Notes under the pieces: model-generated
What the model saw: the letters and a program-made list of their open reading frames with translations, nothing else
Databases searched by the model: none
What the model was told of the DNA's origin: nothing
From: Glandiceps talaboti
Lineage: Eukaryota; Hemichordata; Enteropneusta; Spengelidae
DNA length: 64,000 bases
Direction: 5' to 3'
NCBI RefSeq assembly: GCF_964340395.1
Contig: NC_135561.1
Span: 21,901,986 to 21,965,985, forward strand
Shown here: one piece after another, positions 24,071 to 35,355 of the stretch
Layout: the number at the start of each line of letters is the position of its first letter
Numbering within the stretch: position 1 is the stretch's first letter
Made by a program: the position numbers and the translations under genes

Positions 24071-25154
24071 TTTTAACAACAACATTCACGGACAGTGTGA
24101 ATGATAAGGTGAGATGGTACACTCAACAAAATGCATCGTTTATTAAAGGTGATTCAAAATGCTGACATTCACTATTGCTATTTTTCTAGACGACATGTTT
24201 GTGAAAAGTATACGTATTTTCTTACAATATATGTAGTTTTATTTTTTGTATTTTGGCATGTAAAGTACTCGTAAAAATAAATGTTGAGTGCTCATCTCAC
24301 TTTTACATCTCAAAACACACAAAAACAAATTGAAACTATTTGAATCTTCAATTTGGTCACAAAACTACGGATTGTAAAATGTGACAATCTACGAAATATC
24401 ACACGCCCCTATGGGTAGAACGAGATACAGCGTCAATTTTACTGGGGCCATCTGGGATGAACACGACTCATTTCAACGCGTTCGTAATTCTAAAATTACG
24501 AGAGCGATTGCTCAAACACGCTGCAATTTAAACTTCCGATGAATGAATGCCATTTTGCATTTCAGAATAAATTGGTTTTAAAAGAGTTTATATCGAAACT
24601 TGCACGCCCATTGCGTTCGGAAGAATGCTTCACATACACTTTAAAAATAATATTGCAGTAAAGATTCTATTCTATTCATACACAAATCTGCGTTTATGCA
24701 AGGTCAAGGGTCATATATCCCACAACGAGACTTACCCCGGTAGGCGTCCAGCTTGGCAGAGAAGGTGAGCTGCACATACATGTAGTTATTATTGAAATCC
24801 GTATTTTTTTGTCTTTGTTTTACCAGTGTAACTTCACCGACAACCTTATTTGACTTTATTCACTTTAAAAATCTTGGAAGTAATGCTTTACACAAATTTG
24901 CAACGTTTTCAAAGGTGTTTTGGAGTGTAATTGTGGTGAGGTCAACTCAAAGTGAGACAATGGCGCGGCGTTTTCAAAAACACATGTCGATGTGACTGTA
25001 AGAATTGTAATTGCACTAGTGGAAGGCAGAATGTGGAGACAGGTTAGGTAAATGAAATTTGAATGTCTCTGTTTTTGCACGACTAGGTTTGGTAGACACA
25101 TTCACAGGTTATTGCAGGTTATCCGTGTACACGATTCTATACGTGTGTAGTCAT
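24071..25154. other. Intergenic DNA with a MITE end
   Basis: It holds a diverged end of the 227-bp MITE family near 24385-24413 (ACGAAATATCACACGCCCCT). Otherwise nothing recognised. Confidence 0.35.
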
Positions 25155-25163
25155 GAGGTAAAC

Positions 25164-25266
25164 TAGTCCTGCTTGCATACGGAGGAATTCGGGACTCGAT
25201 TCTGACAATTGTCCCTCCAGTCAAGTCAGTAATACAGACTCGTGCACCGTCATGTAAGCAGGACTA
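25164..25266. mobile_element. 103-bp MITE with 9-bp target duplication
   Basis: The ends TAGTCCTGCTTGCAT and ATGTAAGCAGGACTA are inverted repeats with one mismatch. GAGGTAAAC is repeated directly on both sides (25155-25163 and 25267-25275). The element is too short to code for anything. The superfamily is not clear; 9-bp duplications occur for example in Mutator-like and Merlin-like groups. Confidence 0.75.
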
Positions 25267-25454
25267 GAGGTAAACCATTTGATTTCGCTGGGCATGACAA
25301 CACTACATCTAGAGTAGACACTGTGACAGCAACTTTTTAGTTAGTCTTGCTGCTAGACGTTCGGGCTTTCTTTCGATGCTACATGTAATGATGTATAACT
25401 ATAAGCGAACACACAATGAGCATATTTTGAAATTTAAAGACTACAAGTGTGCTA

Positions 25455-25690
25455 TCTGGTCTTATTTTAACACGTCAATGTGATAACAATACCCTTTCAT
25501 GATCACAATTGAAACTTGAATTCAGAAAACTAACATAGAGAAAAATCCTGAAAGTATATTGTTGCATGCCAATATCATGTACAATTATTTAGCATTATGA
25601 AAAATTATAGGATTCATTCAAGTGTACTATTAAGTCAGGTCAGTATTCTTAGTAATTTGATTTGAGAGTAGTGTTTTGATTTGTTTCAGT
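25455..25690. repeat. Dispersed repeat, copy related to 13845-14085
   Basis: Same block order as the copy in intron 1 of the NACHT-WD gene, with indels. Confidence 0.5.
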
Positions 25691-25924
25691 ATTTGCCAAG
25701 GTATGAACCTTTGACAAGGAACTTTAAAATTGCAGGCACCAAAACACATGTACCTGTTGACTATCAATTCGAAAGTGAACAATTGAAGCCATTAAAATCA
25801 TCAAGTCCATTTGTAATGTTTTCATTAGAAACCTGTTTTTACTGCACAGTGAAAAAATATCAGTGTTCAATGTGATTGGATAAATGAAGGGTCTCGCTGT
25901 GTGTCTGTTATTGTTAGTCTCGAG

Positions 25925-26170
25925 TCAAAATGTGTTGATCATTGTGTCAAAAACATAATGTCCTGTGAGTGAAACACCAAGCGTACATCATTTTAACTGT
26001 AATGTCCTGTGAGTGAAACACCAAGCCTACATCATTTTAGCTGTAATGTCCTGTGAGTGAAACACCAAGCCTACATCATTTTAACTGTAATGTCCTGTGA
26101 GTGAAACACCAAGCCAACATCATTTTAACTGTAATGTCCTGTGAGTGAAACACCAAGCCTACATCATTTG
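25925..26170. repeat. 44-bp tandem repeat, about five copies
   Basis: The unit contains AATGTCCTGTGAGTGAAACA and CCAAGCCTACATCATTTTAA. A related single copy (GAGTGAAACACCAAACCAAC) lies at 49376-49395. Confidence 0.9.
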
Positions 26171-26359
26171 AACTATAATATAACTTATAGCTGTAAATTG
26201 GGACGTGATTCTAAGTGTTTCTGTTGGCAATCATTCTGTGTTTTAATTGTGAATTGGGACATGATTCTAACAAGTGTTCCTTTCCTTCTTGAATCCTGAC
26301 AACTACAGATAATGCAAGTATTTATAAGAATGAGTAAAACCTTTCAATTTCTTGTGATC

Positions 26360-26617
26360 TTCTGTAGAATGGTACATTGCCATATGGATAACTGTAATCT
26401 GAAAATACCTTTCTTATTGAGAAGTTGGGCAACATGTCAATGTAGACAGGTAAAAGAACAGATAACCAGGCCTGAAATACAAACAGTGGACCCTCTGATC
26501 ACTAGATGGACACACTACCAAGCATGCTACCCAGGCAGACACCCCACATCAGCGATGAGCAAGAAATCCAGTCTGCATGATAATTCCAAAGGACACACAT
26601 GGGTAGCAGTAGAGGGG
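26360..26617 (+). CDS. Possible orphan exon
   Basis: An open frame preceded by TTCTGTAG and ending before GTGAGTATT reads ...QVKEQITRPEIQTVDPL... to ...HTWVAVEG. The splice signals are fair, but there is no recognised domain and no neighbouring exon. It could be chance. Confidence 0.2.
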
Positions 26618-26619
26618 TG

Positions 26620-27690
26620 AGTATTATTATCATGTATTTTGATGTTAATTTCTGGTGAACTGTTCAATACTCTACTGTACAATGATGTACATAAAGTATT
26701 CCTACCTAAGCACCTAAATGCAGGGCTCAAATTAGTGATAGTATTGTGTCAATAGATTATTACTTCCTCTGAAATGACTACCAAATTCTCAATCTGGTAT
26801 GGGTTTATCTCTCCATGGCCATTTCTTGACATTGGGATCATGTTAGGGTAGGCTTAAAACTTTATATTGTTGTCTCTTCTAGACACACATAGGCATGTAT
26901 AGACAACTAAGTATAATCCAAAACTACTTGGTAGACAGGGCTGAAAGTTGTATGTCTTTAGAGATGTCAATGGTTACAAGTGATAAGTGTACATGTAGTC
27001 AAGGAAACTTGGTGTCTACTGTTTTTATGGGTCCTATTACATCTGATACATAGAAAGCCATAACACCAAGGAGTGCCAGCTACAATCAACAGTGACCACG
27101 GCACCTCATCAATTTGTTTTTTGATACAATCCAATATGACCACTAGACAGCCATTTTGTTATGAATTGTTCAGGTTCAAAGCCAATATGCAGACATACCT
27201 GGACAGATCTCATTCAAAGTTGGTATAAGGACAATGTTGTATTACATGTACATATGCATGTCAATTTATGTAGCAATACGATCCAATATGGCCAATGGGT
27301 GGCCATTTTTTTTTATGATGTTTATGATTTTCAGCACAACTGATAAGGTTTAGTAGTGCTACAGGCATGGCAAAGTGTGTGTGTGTGTGTACAACTTAGT
27401 CAAAAACCGCTGGACTGATTGTCATGATATTTGGTGGGTGTATTACAAATGTACTGTGGGTGTCTAGTTGGGAAATTGTTCAAATCAAAATGATCTTGCG
27501 ACCGGTGTGTGATATGGGTTAAAAAATGTGGTTTTGGTCAAAAAGCTTAAACTCAAAAACTACTGGGCAGATTGGTGTAAAATGTGAATTTTCGTCAAAA
27601 ATTTATAGCTCAAAAAACACTTAGTCAATAAGACTGAAACTTGGTGAGATGTTTCTAGAAGTGTTATTCTGCAGATTTTCTTCAAAATAT
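26620..27690. other. Intergenic DNA with a dispersed GCCATTTTG repeat
   Basis: 27120-27310 carries AATCCAATATGACC...GCCATTTTG followed by GACAGATCTCATTCAAAGTT, a unit also seen twice at 34560-34810. No gene recognised. Confidence 0.5.
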
Positions 27691-27694
27691 TTTG

Positions 27695-28225
27695 ACACAA
27701 TTGGCCCTAGCAACCATGACCACGCCCTTAGCAACAACCAAATGGCAGTATATTTTGGTCAAATAACAATTTCTGGTAAGCGGGTAAACATTCAAAAAAT
27801 GTATGCAAATATTCCTAGCAACCATGACCGCGCCCATAGCAACAGCCAAATGGTCATGTATTTCACAAAGATAACAGGGTTTAATAGACAATTGAATAAA
27901 CATTCAAAAAATGTGTGTAAATTTTCCTAGCAACAAGACCACGCTCATAGCAACAGCCAAATCATGTATATTGCAAAGATACAGGAATAGGAAGACAAAT
28001 GAATAAACATTCAAAAAAATGTATGCAAATATGCCTAGCAACAAGACTATGCCCATAGCAACAGCCAAATGATCACATATATTGCGAAGATAACAACGGA
28101 TTTATACACAATTGAATAAACATTTTAAAAATGTAGTAAGTATGCCTAGCAAGAAGACCACGCCCACAGCAACAGCCAAATGATCACGTATATTGCAAAG
28201 ATAATATCAGGAATTCATACACCAC
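27695..28225. repeat. Tandem repeat of about 120-130 bp, five diverged copies
   Basis: The unit contains CCTAGCAACAAGACCACGCC, CATAGCAACAGCCAAATG and AATAAACATTCAAAAAATGT. Copies differ by substitutions and indels. Confidence 0.8.
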
Positions 28226-28913
28226 AGTAGTTCTATGGGAGAAATTGGGCTGGAGGAAAGCAACAGCAACAAACGAACGCAGTTCACTAAACTGCCTCTA
28301 CAGGGCGCCCTACAATGTTCATTTTTCTAACACATACAGCATTGTTTTTCTTAAAGTTTTGTCATATATAAAACTCTAAACTTGGTAAAATACTAAAAGT
28401 ACACTTAGGACTAATCCATTATGGCTGTAGGGGGCAATGGGTGATTGTATATAGATTGACAGGCAGTTTAAAAGAACTTAACCTTGGATTTTTTTCTTCT
28501 ACCGAATTGTGTGGAACACTATAGTTTTATTCAAAGTGTATGCACTCCTTGAATACAATAGATCAACTATTCTAAATTTAGAACTGATTCACTTAATTAT
28601 CAAGTTTTTGGACAGGACCCTTTATTTCATGGCTTATTTGGTGAAAATTACCAACAGTGATGCTGAAATTCATATACTGTGTTACACAAAAACTGGATAC
28701 AAACATTCCGCATTGATAATTGAGACCCGCACATACTTAGAAATAAATAAAAAAAAGACCTTGATATTTGTTTTAATTTATTTACTTTATTACAAATTAC
28801 AAATTACAATCAAGTATAAAGTGGTGTACATAATTTACACATATTTTACAAATTTGTACACACTACCACAATCTTTAATGAGTTAGCCTTGTAGCAAAGT
28901 GCCCAATCTACAT
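28226..28913. other. 3' flank of the transposase-like gene
   Basis: AT-rich. AATAAA-type motifs on the minus strand near 28774-28795 could serve as poly(A) signals for the gene ending at 28914. The 125-codon plus-strand frame here has no motif and strong AT bias, so it is not called. Confidence 0.35.
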
Positions 28914-29217
28914 TTATTTACAGGATTTATTTTGTTTGACTGCCGCAACATTTTTTGGATGAGTTTTTATATGATGCTCATCCAGAACACATTTGTACCT
29001 TTTCAGTACATCTGGAATTGAGATAAAAATTTTCATTGACATGTTTATGGTGTGATGTATCGCTTCCAACCCACTTTCCCCCCCAAAAAAACCAACCCTA
29101 CTCTGGTTGCTTTGATTTGGTTCATGACATGACTTTCCAGTATGTGGAGTATTGGAAACACAGTTTGTTTTGGGAAATTTTCTCTATAGTACTCCAACAG
29201 ACCAACTATGTTTATAC
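28914..29217 (-). pseudogene. Transposase-like gene, last exon, frameshifted
   Basis: Acceptor TTAACAG. Codes LLEYYRENFPKQTVFPILHI and LESHVMNQIK. After a T7-G7 run near 29070-29088 the family motif continues in another frame (GESGLEAIHHTINMS) to TAA at 28914-28916. The homopolymer makes a sequence error as likely as a mutation. Confidence 0.62.
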
Positions 29218-29624
29218 CTGTTAAGAAAACAAACAAAAAACTTGTGAGATAACATTAAAATATGTTTGGAGTGTTGAAACTACATGTAACTTTTTGTCAT
29301 TAGCAATGTAAAAACTCCAACTCCAACATCATGCTAAATAATATGTCCAATGATTAGTATCTGTGTGTAGTCTAGCAAGCAACAAAACAAAAGAGTTAAT
29401 GTATGAACAAATGTCAGTTTACTTACTTCATGTATTTCAATGACAACAACTTGTTTAGTTTAACTGGAAAAGATAAACATGTAAAATTAAGTAAACAAAT
29501 ATTTCTAGTAACCAACAAATTTGAAAACTAACTCCAGAATAAATAATGCTGTAACAACTCAGAAACAAAACAAAACAAAACAGATTAGTCATATATAGTA
29601 ATTAGTATTGCTCTAAATAATCAC

Positions 29625-29808
29625 CAAGTGTTGTGATTTCCTCATCTGTCAGTCTCCTACTAACTGAGTATACCCTGTGACATGCCCCAAACAGATTGAA
29701 TAAAGGCAGGTACTTCTCTCTAATTCTCTCAGCATCACTTTCCATATCTTCACACACAGCTTTAGTACAGTGTACTATACTGTCTACAATAAGCTTGATA
29801 TTTTCAGT
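29625..29808 (-). pseudogene. Transposase-like gene, exon with YLPLFNLFGACHRVY
   Basis: Acceptor GTTATAG, donor GTGATT. Codes TENIKLIVDSIVHCTKAVCE to RRLTDEEITTL. It joins in phase 1 to the last exon. Confidence 0.62.
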
Positions 29809-30156
29809 CTATAACAACATAAGAAAACAACATTAATATAGTGAGTGTAAATGGAAATAGTTACTACTCTGCTGACAAGTTGAATGGAGTACTGGTACTG
29901 TTTACCTAAAAAGTGCAAAATGATTTAAAACAACGAACCATACATAATAAAACAGAAAAACAAGAACCATGATGCATGGCATTGTGTAGGGACAGCATAC
30001 AACACCGTCACTTTTAACAACAACAACAACAATAACAACAACACCAACAGCAGCAACAACAACACAATAACAACATTAGTATGAATTTATAGACATCTAT
30101 AGATTCCAAACAAAAACTATTAGTAGAAAGTCAAGATGATTACTACTATTAGACAC

Positions 30157-30309
30157 CTTGGAACATTTGTCGACGTGATTGCCGATAAAAGACCTGCTGT
30201 GGTAAGCTTGGCGACAGACATTGATTTTGTTAAGGGTTTTGTCAAGATTGTGAACAACAAATCCAGCTTTTTTTGGCAGGCTAGACTTAATATTTTCAGC
30301 TTCTTTTCT
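30157..30309 (-). pseudogene. Transposase-like gene, exon with VCRQAYHSRSFIGNHV
   Basis: Acceptor TTTTACAG, donor GTGTCT. Codes RKEAENIKSSLPKKAGFVVH, LDKTLNKINVCRQAYHSRSF and IGNHVDKCSK. The frame differs from the longest open frame at this place; the motif fixes it. Confidence 0.65.
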
Positions 30310-30347
30310 CTGTAAAAGGATAAAATGTAATGAGTTATTTGCATATC

Positions 30348-30394
<47 letters not shown>

Positions 30395-30409
30395 AATTCA
30401 GTTAATAAC

Positions 30410-30820
30410 CATTTCAACTGCATTGTTTTCAAGTGACCTCTTTTCTTCTGAAAGCTTCTTTATCAAGAAGACGGTAGGGTTTTTCTCACTGACTTCACTT
30501 TCAGAGTCACTATCGTTGTCGTCATCATCATCATCATCATCATCATCAGAGTTGTCATTCATGAAGAGTCGCTGAATTTCATGTTCACAGTCTTGTCCCC
30601 TTTCTTCATCGGAGCAAGCACTCTCTTCCAGAGCAACTGCCTGCTCCAACATGGAGACATATGTGTCAAAATGTGCAGGCTTGACAAGAGGCTCATCAAT
30701 TTCTCCTTGACTTTGTTGGTAGCAGAATATCTTTAAGTCAAGATGTGCACATTCATTCTCGAGTAGATTGAAAAACTTGAGGAACAGCCCCAAGCTTATA
30801 TGAAGACCTGGTATGGCAAC
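30410..30820 (-). pseudogene. Transposase-like gene, exon with PGLHISLG and poly-Asp
   Basis: Acceptor TTTTCAG. Codes VAIPGLHISLGLFLKFFNLL, an acidic middle region with about ten Asp (a (CAT)n tract at 30521-30549 on the plus strand), then KKLSEEKRSLENN. The donor is uncertain: GTTATT at 30404-30409 or GTTGAA nine bases earlier both keep the frame. A (GA)n tract at 30352-30393 follows in the intron. Confidence 0.6.
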
Positions 30821-31472
30821 CTGAAAATTACAAACAACTGTCAAATTAGTTCACTGTCATGCTTGACTTTGAAAAAATCTGCAACAAAATAGGAAAATGA
30901 AATTACTATTTTTTTACAACTACTGGTCTGAATTTTTGATGAGTTTATCCTCAATATTGTTTTCAATAGGAAGGAAACAGGAACTTTTGCATACTGTTTT
31001 ACAGTACATGCAACTAGTTGTTGTTTTTCAAATACAACCAGCAACAAGCAAACATTTAAAAAAGGAAATGTGAAAGTAAACAAATGAATTGGATTAAGAA
31101 ATACTTGGCACAGTATGTTACAACTTTCAGAGAATTGTGTTCTATTTCATGGTTTGATAACAGTTTTATACCCTCTTTATACAGTAGCTCACATTGACAA
31201 ACAAAATTAAAGTTCTCCTAGCATCTCCTGTACACATAAAGAGGACATAAAACTGTTCATCTCAAACCATCAAATGTAATACAAATCTCTGTACATGTAG
31301 TTCCTGGATCTTGTGTCAAGTGTTATTAATTCAATTCATTTATTTACCTCCCATCTTTGCCATGCTTGTTTGTCACTGATTGTAAGGATAGCCACCATGG
31401 TTTCTCCCTCATAGGTATAACTCTTGCTGTAAAGATACACAAAAATTTGATGAAATAAATTGTTGTGCGTAC

Positions 31473-31675
31473 TCTATTCAGTGGTATATCAAAGAGTGGC
31501 CTGCTTATGCAATTGTGAAATTTTGCAGCATCACTTCTACGACTTCCAGCCTGAACATATTGCTCGTGGTCACGCTTGATGTCTTCGAGACTTCTCTGTT
31601 CTATATTCTCTCTGTCATCTGGGGGTGTTGAAGCAAGGTCTTTGGTAATATAGCACCCTAAGCAATAGTATTTTC
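31473..31675 (-). pseudogene. Transposase-like gene, exon with CLGC zinc-finger-like motif
   Basis: Acceptor ACATAG, donor GTACGC. Codes KYYCLGCYITKDLASTPP, RSLEDIKRDHEQYVQAG and SRPLFDIPLNR. It joins in phase 0 to PGLHISLG of the next exon. Confidence 0.65.
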
Positions 31676-31795
31676 CTATGTTTATCAAAAATACAATTTA
31701 TTTCAATAATGTAAATATGTAATGGCAATTGAATAAATCATGGATTAAAATCAAGAGAGAAATCAAATAATTATGAATGACATTACCCATCTTAC

Positions 31796-31877
31796 CACTG
31801 GCACCTGAGAGGCAATATACAGTTGATAGGTAAGCGTAATCTCCAACAAGAAATAGAACACATTTACATTACATTGT
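31796..31877 (-). pseudogene. Transposase-like gene, exon with GDY...LSGASG, frameshifted
   Basis: Acceptor CTACAG, donor GTAAGA. The entry frame gives KQCNVNVFYFLL. The conserved part GDYAYLSTVYCLSGASG lies in the next frame, so one base is missing near 31846-31852. Either a real lesion or a sequence error. Confidence 0.6.
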
Positions 31878-32339
31878 CTGTAGATTGAAAAGACACACAA
31901 AAAAGTTCATTATTACAAGTGAAGTAAATGATAATACTTTACACTGATGCAATAGATATTACATGATTGAATTAGGGAAGGGGTGTTTAGGATTAAATAT
32001 CATCACCAATTTGTCTTTTCTTCCAGTGTTGCTAGGAAGTTTACAATCACCAAGACTGAATAAAACCGAAATTTTCAGAACCCTAGTAAGCATTGAATCA
32101 GAAGATGACCATGCATTTACACAGCAAAAAATCTACAGGCAGACTACAGGACATATGGTACATATCTGTATCAGCCTGGTCCTGTGCAAAACATGTACAT
32201 TATTGTCAGACATCAGAGATGTATTAACAGACATACCACATGTCTTTGGTAAAGTATACTAGTATCACACACAGGTACTGTCATATGTGAAAATACATAC
32301 TCTGTGACACACCTGTCTGCACATTAATGTAAAGGACAT

Positions 32340-32925
32340 GTTACGTACCCACTGCAATGTAGCCACAATTCTGTTGACAAACCTGTATTGAGAACTCTGT
32401 TGACAGATCTGTGGCTACAGCTGTTGACAAACTTGTATCCACAAGTCTGTTGACAAACCTGTATCCACAAGTCTGTTAACAAACCTGTATCCACAAGTCT
32501 GTTAACAAACCTGTATCCACAAGTCTGTTGACAAACCTGTATCCACAAGTCTGTTAACAAACCTGTATCCACAAGTCTGTTAACAAACCTGTATCCACAA
32601 GTCTGTTAACAAACCTGTATCCACAAGTCTGTTAACAAACCTGTATCCACAAGTCTGTTAACAAACCTGTATCCACAAGTCTGTTAACAAACCTGTATCC
32701 ACAAGTCTGTTGACAAACCTGTGGCTACATCTCTGTTGACATGTATCCACAGCTATGTTGACAAACCTGTAGCTACAGCTATGTTGACAAACCTGTGGCT
32801 ACAGCTCTGTTGACAAACCTGTGGCTACAGCTATGTTGACAAACATGTATCCACAGCTATGTTGACAAACATGTATCCACAGCTATGTTGACAAACCTGT
32901 AGCTACAGCTCTGCTACAACACTTT
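32340..32925. repeat. 26-bp minisatellite in an intron of the transposase-like gene
   Basis: About 22 units of CTGTTAACAAACCTGTATCC plus ACAAGT and variants (GTGGCTACAGCTCTGTTGAC in the right half). Confidence 0.92.
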
Positions 32926-33071
32926 GCCATCTTAACTGACAGACCTGTGTAACAGAATGATGCATGATACAAACCTGATACAAATCGGACATTTAATTTT
33001 TTTTTTCAATATCACAGTATATAGTGTATGTATATATTAGTTTGTATTTTACACTTTCTTTTATTACTTAC

Positions 33072-33317
33072 TTCCAAAATGATCCATCTAGCCTTGCAAC
33101 TTGTTGTGAGTTCACCTGGTAGGCTAACTTCAAATTCTGGAATGTCTCTGGTGCAGAGAATATGTTAAATATAATGGTGTTGTCAACAGAGTTGATTGCC
33201 TTCACATTGCACACCTGGAAGACAGTCTTTGTGGACCCTTGACCCTTGTCCCCACCAACCTTTAGCCAGATTTCATCTGCAGGAATCACACCTTCATGCC
33301 AGTAGAGTTCTGCTTCT
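33072..33317 (-). pseudogene. Transposase-like gene, exon with the WLKVGGD motif
   Basis: Acceptor CTATTGCAG, donor GTAAGT. Codes REAELYWHEGVIPADEIWLK and VGGDKGQGSTKTVFQVCNV, on to LDGSFWK. This is the best conserved block at the front of the family. Confidence 0.65.
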
Positions 33318-33827
33318 CTGCAATAGTAACTTGATTATTTATAACAGAGGAAAGTCCCCTGCTCAAGACAACAGTTATGCAATATTGTACAGAATCATAT
33401 AATATTATGTTTTAGGGGAGAGATCAATAGTTCAATGGAGGATAAAAAAAATACATTCTTTTACTTTGGGGGTTGAACTATTTAGTTCTCATCCTACAAA
33501 ATCAATTTCACTAGGAGTCTGTTTGTACCCCTAAAAGCAAATATTTCTAACAAGTGTCGTCAAATTCAGATATGGAAGAATTTTCACTATAGTACATATA
33601 AATACATGGAACTAAAGTACAGTAAGGTGTCAATAAAAGAGCTATATAATTGTCTTCCTCACTACATGCTAGTAATCTATTCATAGCACTGCAGACTATT
33701 ACATACTGGGTTTATATTCATGTCATTACAAACTGCTAAGTACTGAGTTAGAGGGGAGTGGGGAGGGGATGCGAGGCCTTACTAAAGTTTTTTTATCCTA
33801 CATTGAACTATTGATCTTGCCCCTTAC

Positions 33828-34043
33828 CTGTCTAAGTTTGCCAACCTGTTGAAAACTACTGCTGTTAAATCTTCAATGGAAACACAAGGAGAAAATCTAA
33901 TTTCACTGCTTTTCTTGCCATCTGGCCCTTTAACCATGAAAGTGAAAGGTAGTTTTTCTGCCAGCAGACAATTGTTCTTATCTTTTATGCTTGCTCTGTC
34001 TTTGTGTTCACTTTCAATTTCAATTTTCCATTGTTTCAGCCAC
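33828..34043 (-). pseudogene. Transposase-like gene, first recognised exon
   Basis: Acceptor TTTTCAG, donor GTAAGG. Open frame WLKQWKIEIESEHKDRASIK to FNRLANLDR. The AG overhang completes an Arg codon with the next exon. The exon starts in the middle of a codon, so at least one more upstream exon is missing. Confidence 0.6.
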
Positions 34044-35355
34044 CTGAAAACAAATACACATTCATGTATGTTTTATCAAAGCAAAGAAGGTCCAAGTTCA
34101 CCTGTTACACAGATTTGTAATATTTTGTATAAGTAGATCCAAATATTGGGACCTATTGAATTGAATATGGAGATTGTCTTCAGCAAATGACCATATTTAA
34201 TGTACATAGTCTATATCCATAACTATATCTCTACATATCTATAAATACCTCCTTAATTTTCGCAAACTACTCCAAGACATCCCTATATATCTGTTTTTAA
34301 CAGAACACCGACAGTGTCTAGTACAGATGGTACATATTCCTGGAGTACGGCTTCATGACTTTCTTTCTGGAGGGACATTAATTCCTTTCTTTGAACAGCT
34401 ATATGTATGCCATTGTATGTTGCCCCTGTACCAAGTTTGAAAAAATACCGCCAATGGCTTTGTAGCATAACTGTACAGTTTTTAAAAAAATGTTTATCCA
34501 TATGCTAGTCCATGCCAACGATCGGTGTTCATTTGCTGAATGCCTATCCAGTTGCTGATCTAACCATGTCAATTTGTTTGATGATACGATCCAATATGGC
34601 CTCCTAGCAGCCATTTTGTTTGCGAATTTTCCCTGCCCAAAGCCATAACTCAGACATGCTTGAACAGATCTCATTCAAAGTTGGTAGTAGGACAGTGTTC
34701 TATGACATACATGTGCATATCCATTTTCATCATGATACAATCCAATATGGCTGCCTGGCAGCCATTTTGTTTGCGAATTATCCATGTCCAAAGCCATAAC
34801 TCAGACATGCTTGAACAAATGTGTACAGCCAACAAGTGAGTGCATACTCTCTACACTAGATTTGAACATTCTTGTACCTGCACAGTGAAGACGTACAGTA
34901 AAAAGACCTGTTTTCAACCTTAATTTGTATACATGTATGGCTTATTCATTTATTGTCCATTATCAAATACAACTTAGGTCTTTGCTAGTATCTTTATATT
35001 TGATCTTTACCGTTACCCATTGGATCAAAATGTATTTATTTCATCTATTAGTCACACAGTAATAAAGTATTGGGGGGGGGGGTGTCCATATATCTCATAT
35101 GATGGCTTGTTCTCAAATATTATAATCCTCCCCTTGATATTTGCAAAAACAGTTTACTAGACTCGTATATCGTAAATTACTTTTTAAGTGTGGAATAACT
35201 GGGTAGTTGATTTTCTATCAAAAAATAATTTTATTATCAACTTATGTTTTGTTGCCATCCTGAGGTAATATGTCATTGTTTTGGCAGCCTATGATATATT
35301 AACTCCACTAGCTTTAAACACTGACATTTATTTTAAATTTGTTTCTTTCTTTCAG
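34044..35355. other. Intergenic DNA with two copies of the GCCATTTTG repeat
   Basis: 34560-34690 and 34725-34820 hold TCCAATATGGCxxCCxxGCAGCCATTTTG-like palindromic motifs followed by GCCATAACTCAGACATGCTT. The motif itself is an inverted repeat around the middle. No gene recognised. Missing 5' exons of the transposase-like gene could lie here. Confidence 0.45.

Larger units (their letters stand above)
28914..34043 (-). pseudogene. Eight-exon gene of an uncharacterised transposase-like family (GDY/LSGASG/PGLHISLG), two frameshifts
   Basis: Eight exons with GT-AG borders join in phase: 33828-34043, 33072-33317, 31796-31877, 31473-31675, 30410-30820, 30157-30309, 29625-29808, 28914-29217. In order the conserved blocks are WLKVGGDKGQGS, VGDYAYLSTVYCLSGASGKY, CLGCYITK, PLFDIPLNR, PGLHISLGLFLKFFNLLE, a run of Asp, VCRQAYHSRSFIGNHVDKC, YLPLFNLFGACHRVY, YYRENFP...LHILESH and EAIHHTIN. 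From memory these belong to a large unnamed family in invertebrate genomes that behaves like a mobile element; Asp of GGD, Asp of GDY and the Glu near the end could be a DDE-type triad (inference). Single-base frameshifts near 31850 and 29070 break it, and no start codon was found upstream of 34043. Confidence 0.65.

Noticed and set aside
23786-24085. Poly-Asp acidic protein on minus
   Set aside because: Produced by CAT/CAC repeats; only a short unique part remains and no splice partner was found.
28509-28886. Plus-strand 125-codon gene
   Set aside because: AT-rich composition explains the Leu/Ile/Tyr-rich frame; it lies antisense in the 3' flank of another gene.
31963-32262. Plus-strand 99-codon frame
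   Set aside because: It lies in an intron of the minus-strand transposase-like gene and shows no motif.
34283-34501. Upstream exon of the transposase-like gene (SLQKESHEAVLQEYVPSV)
   Set aside because: No donor with the phase required by the exon at 33828-34043; the overlapping region is a dispersed repeat.
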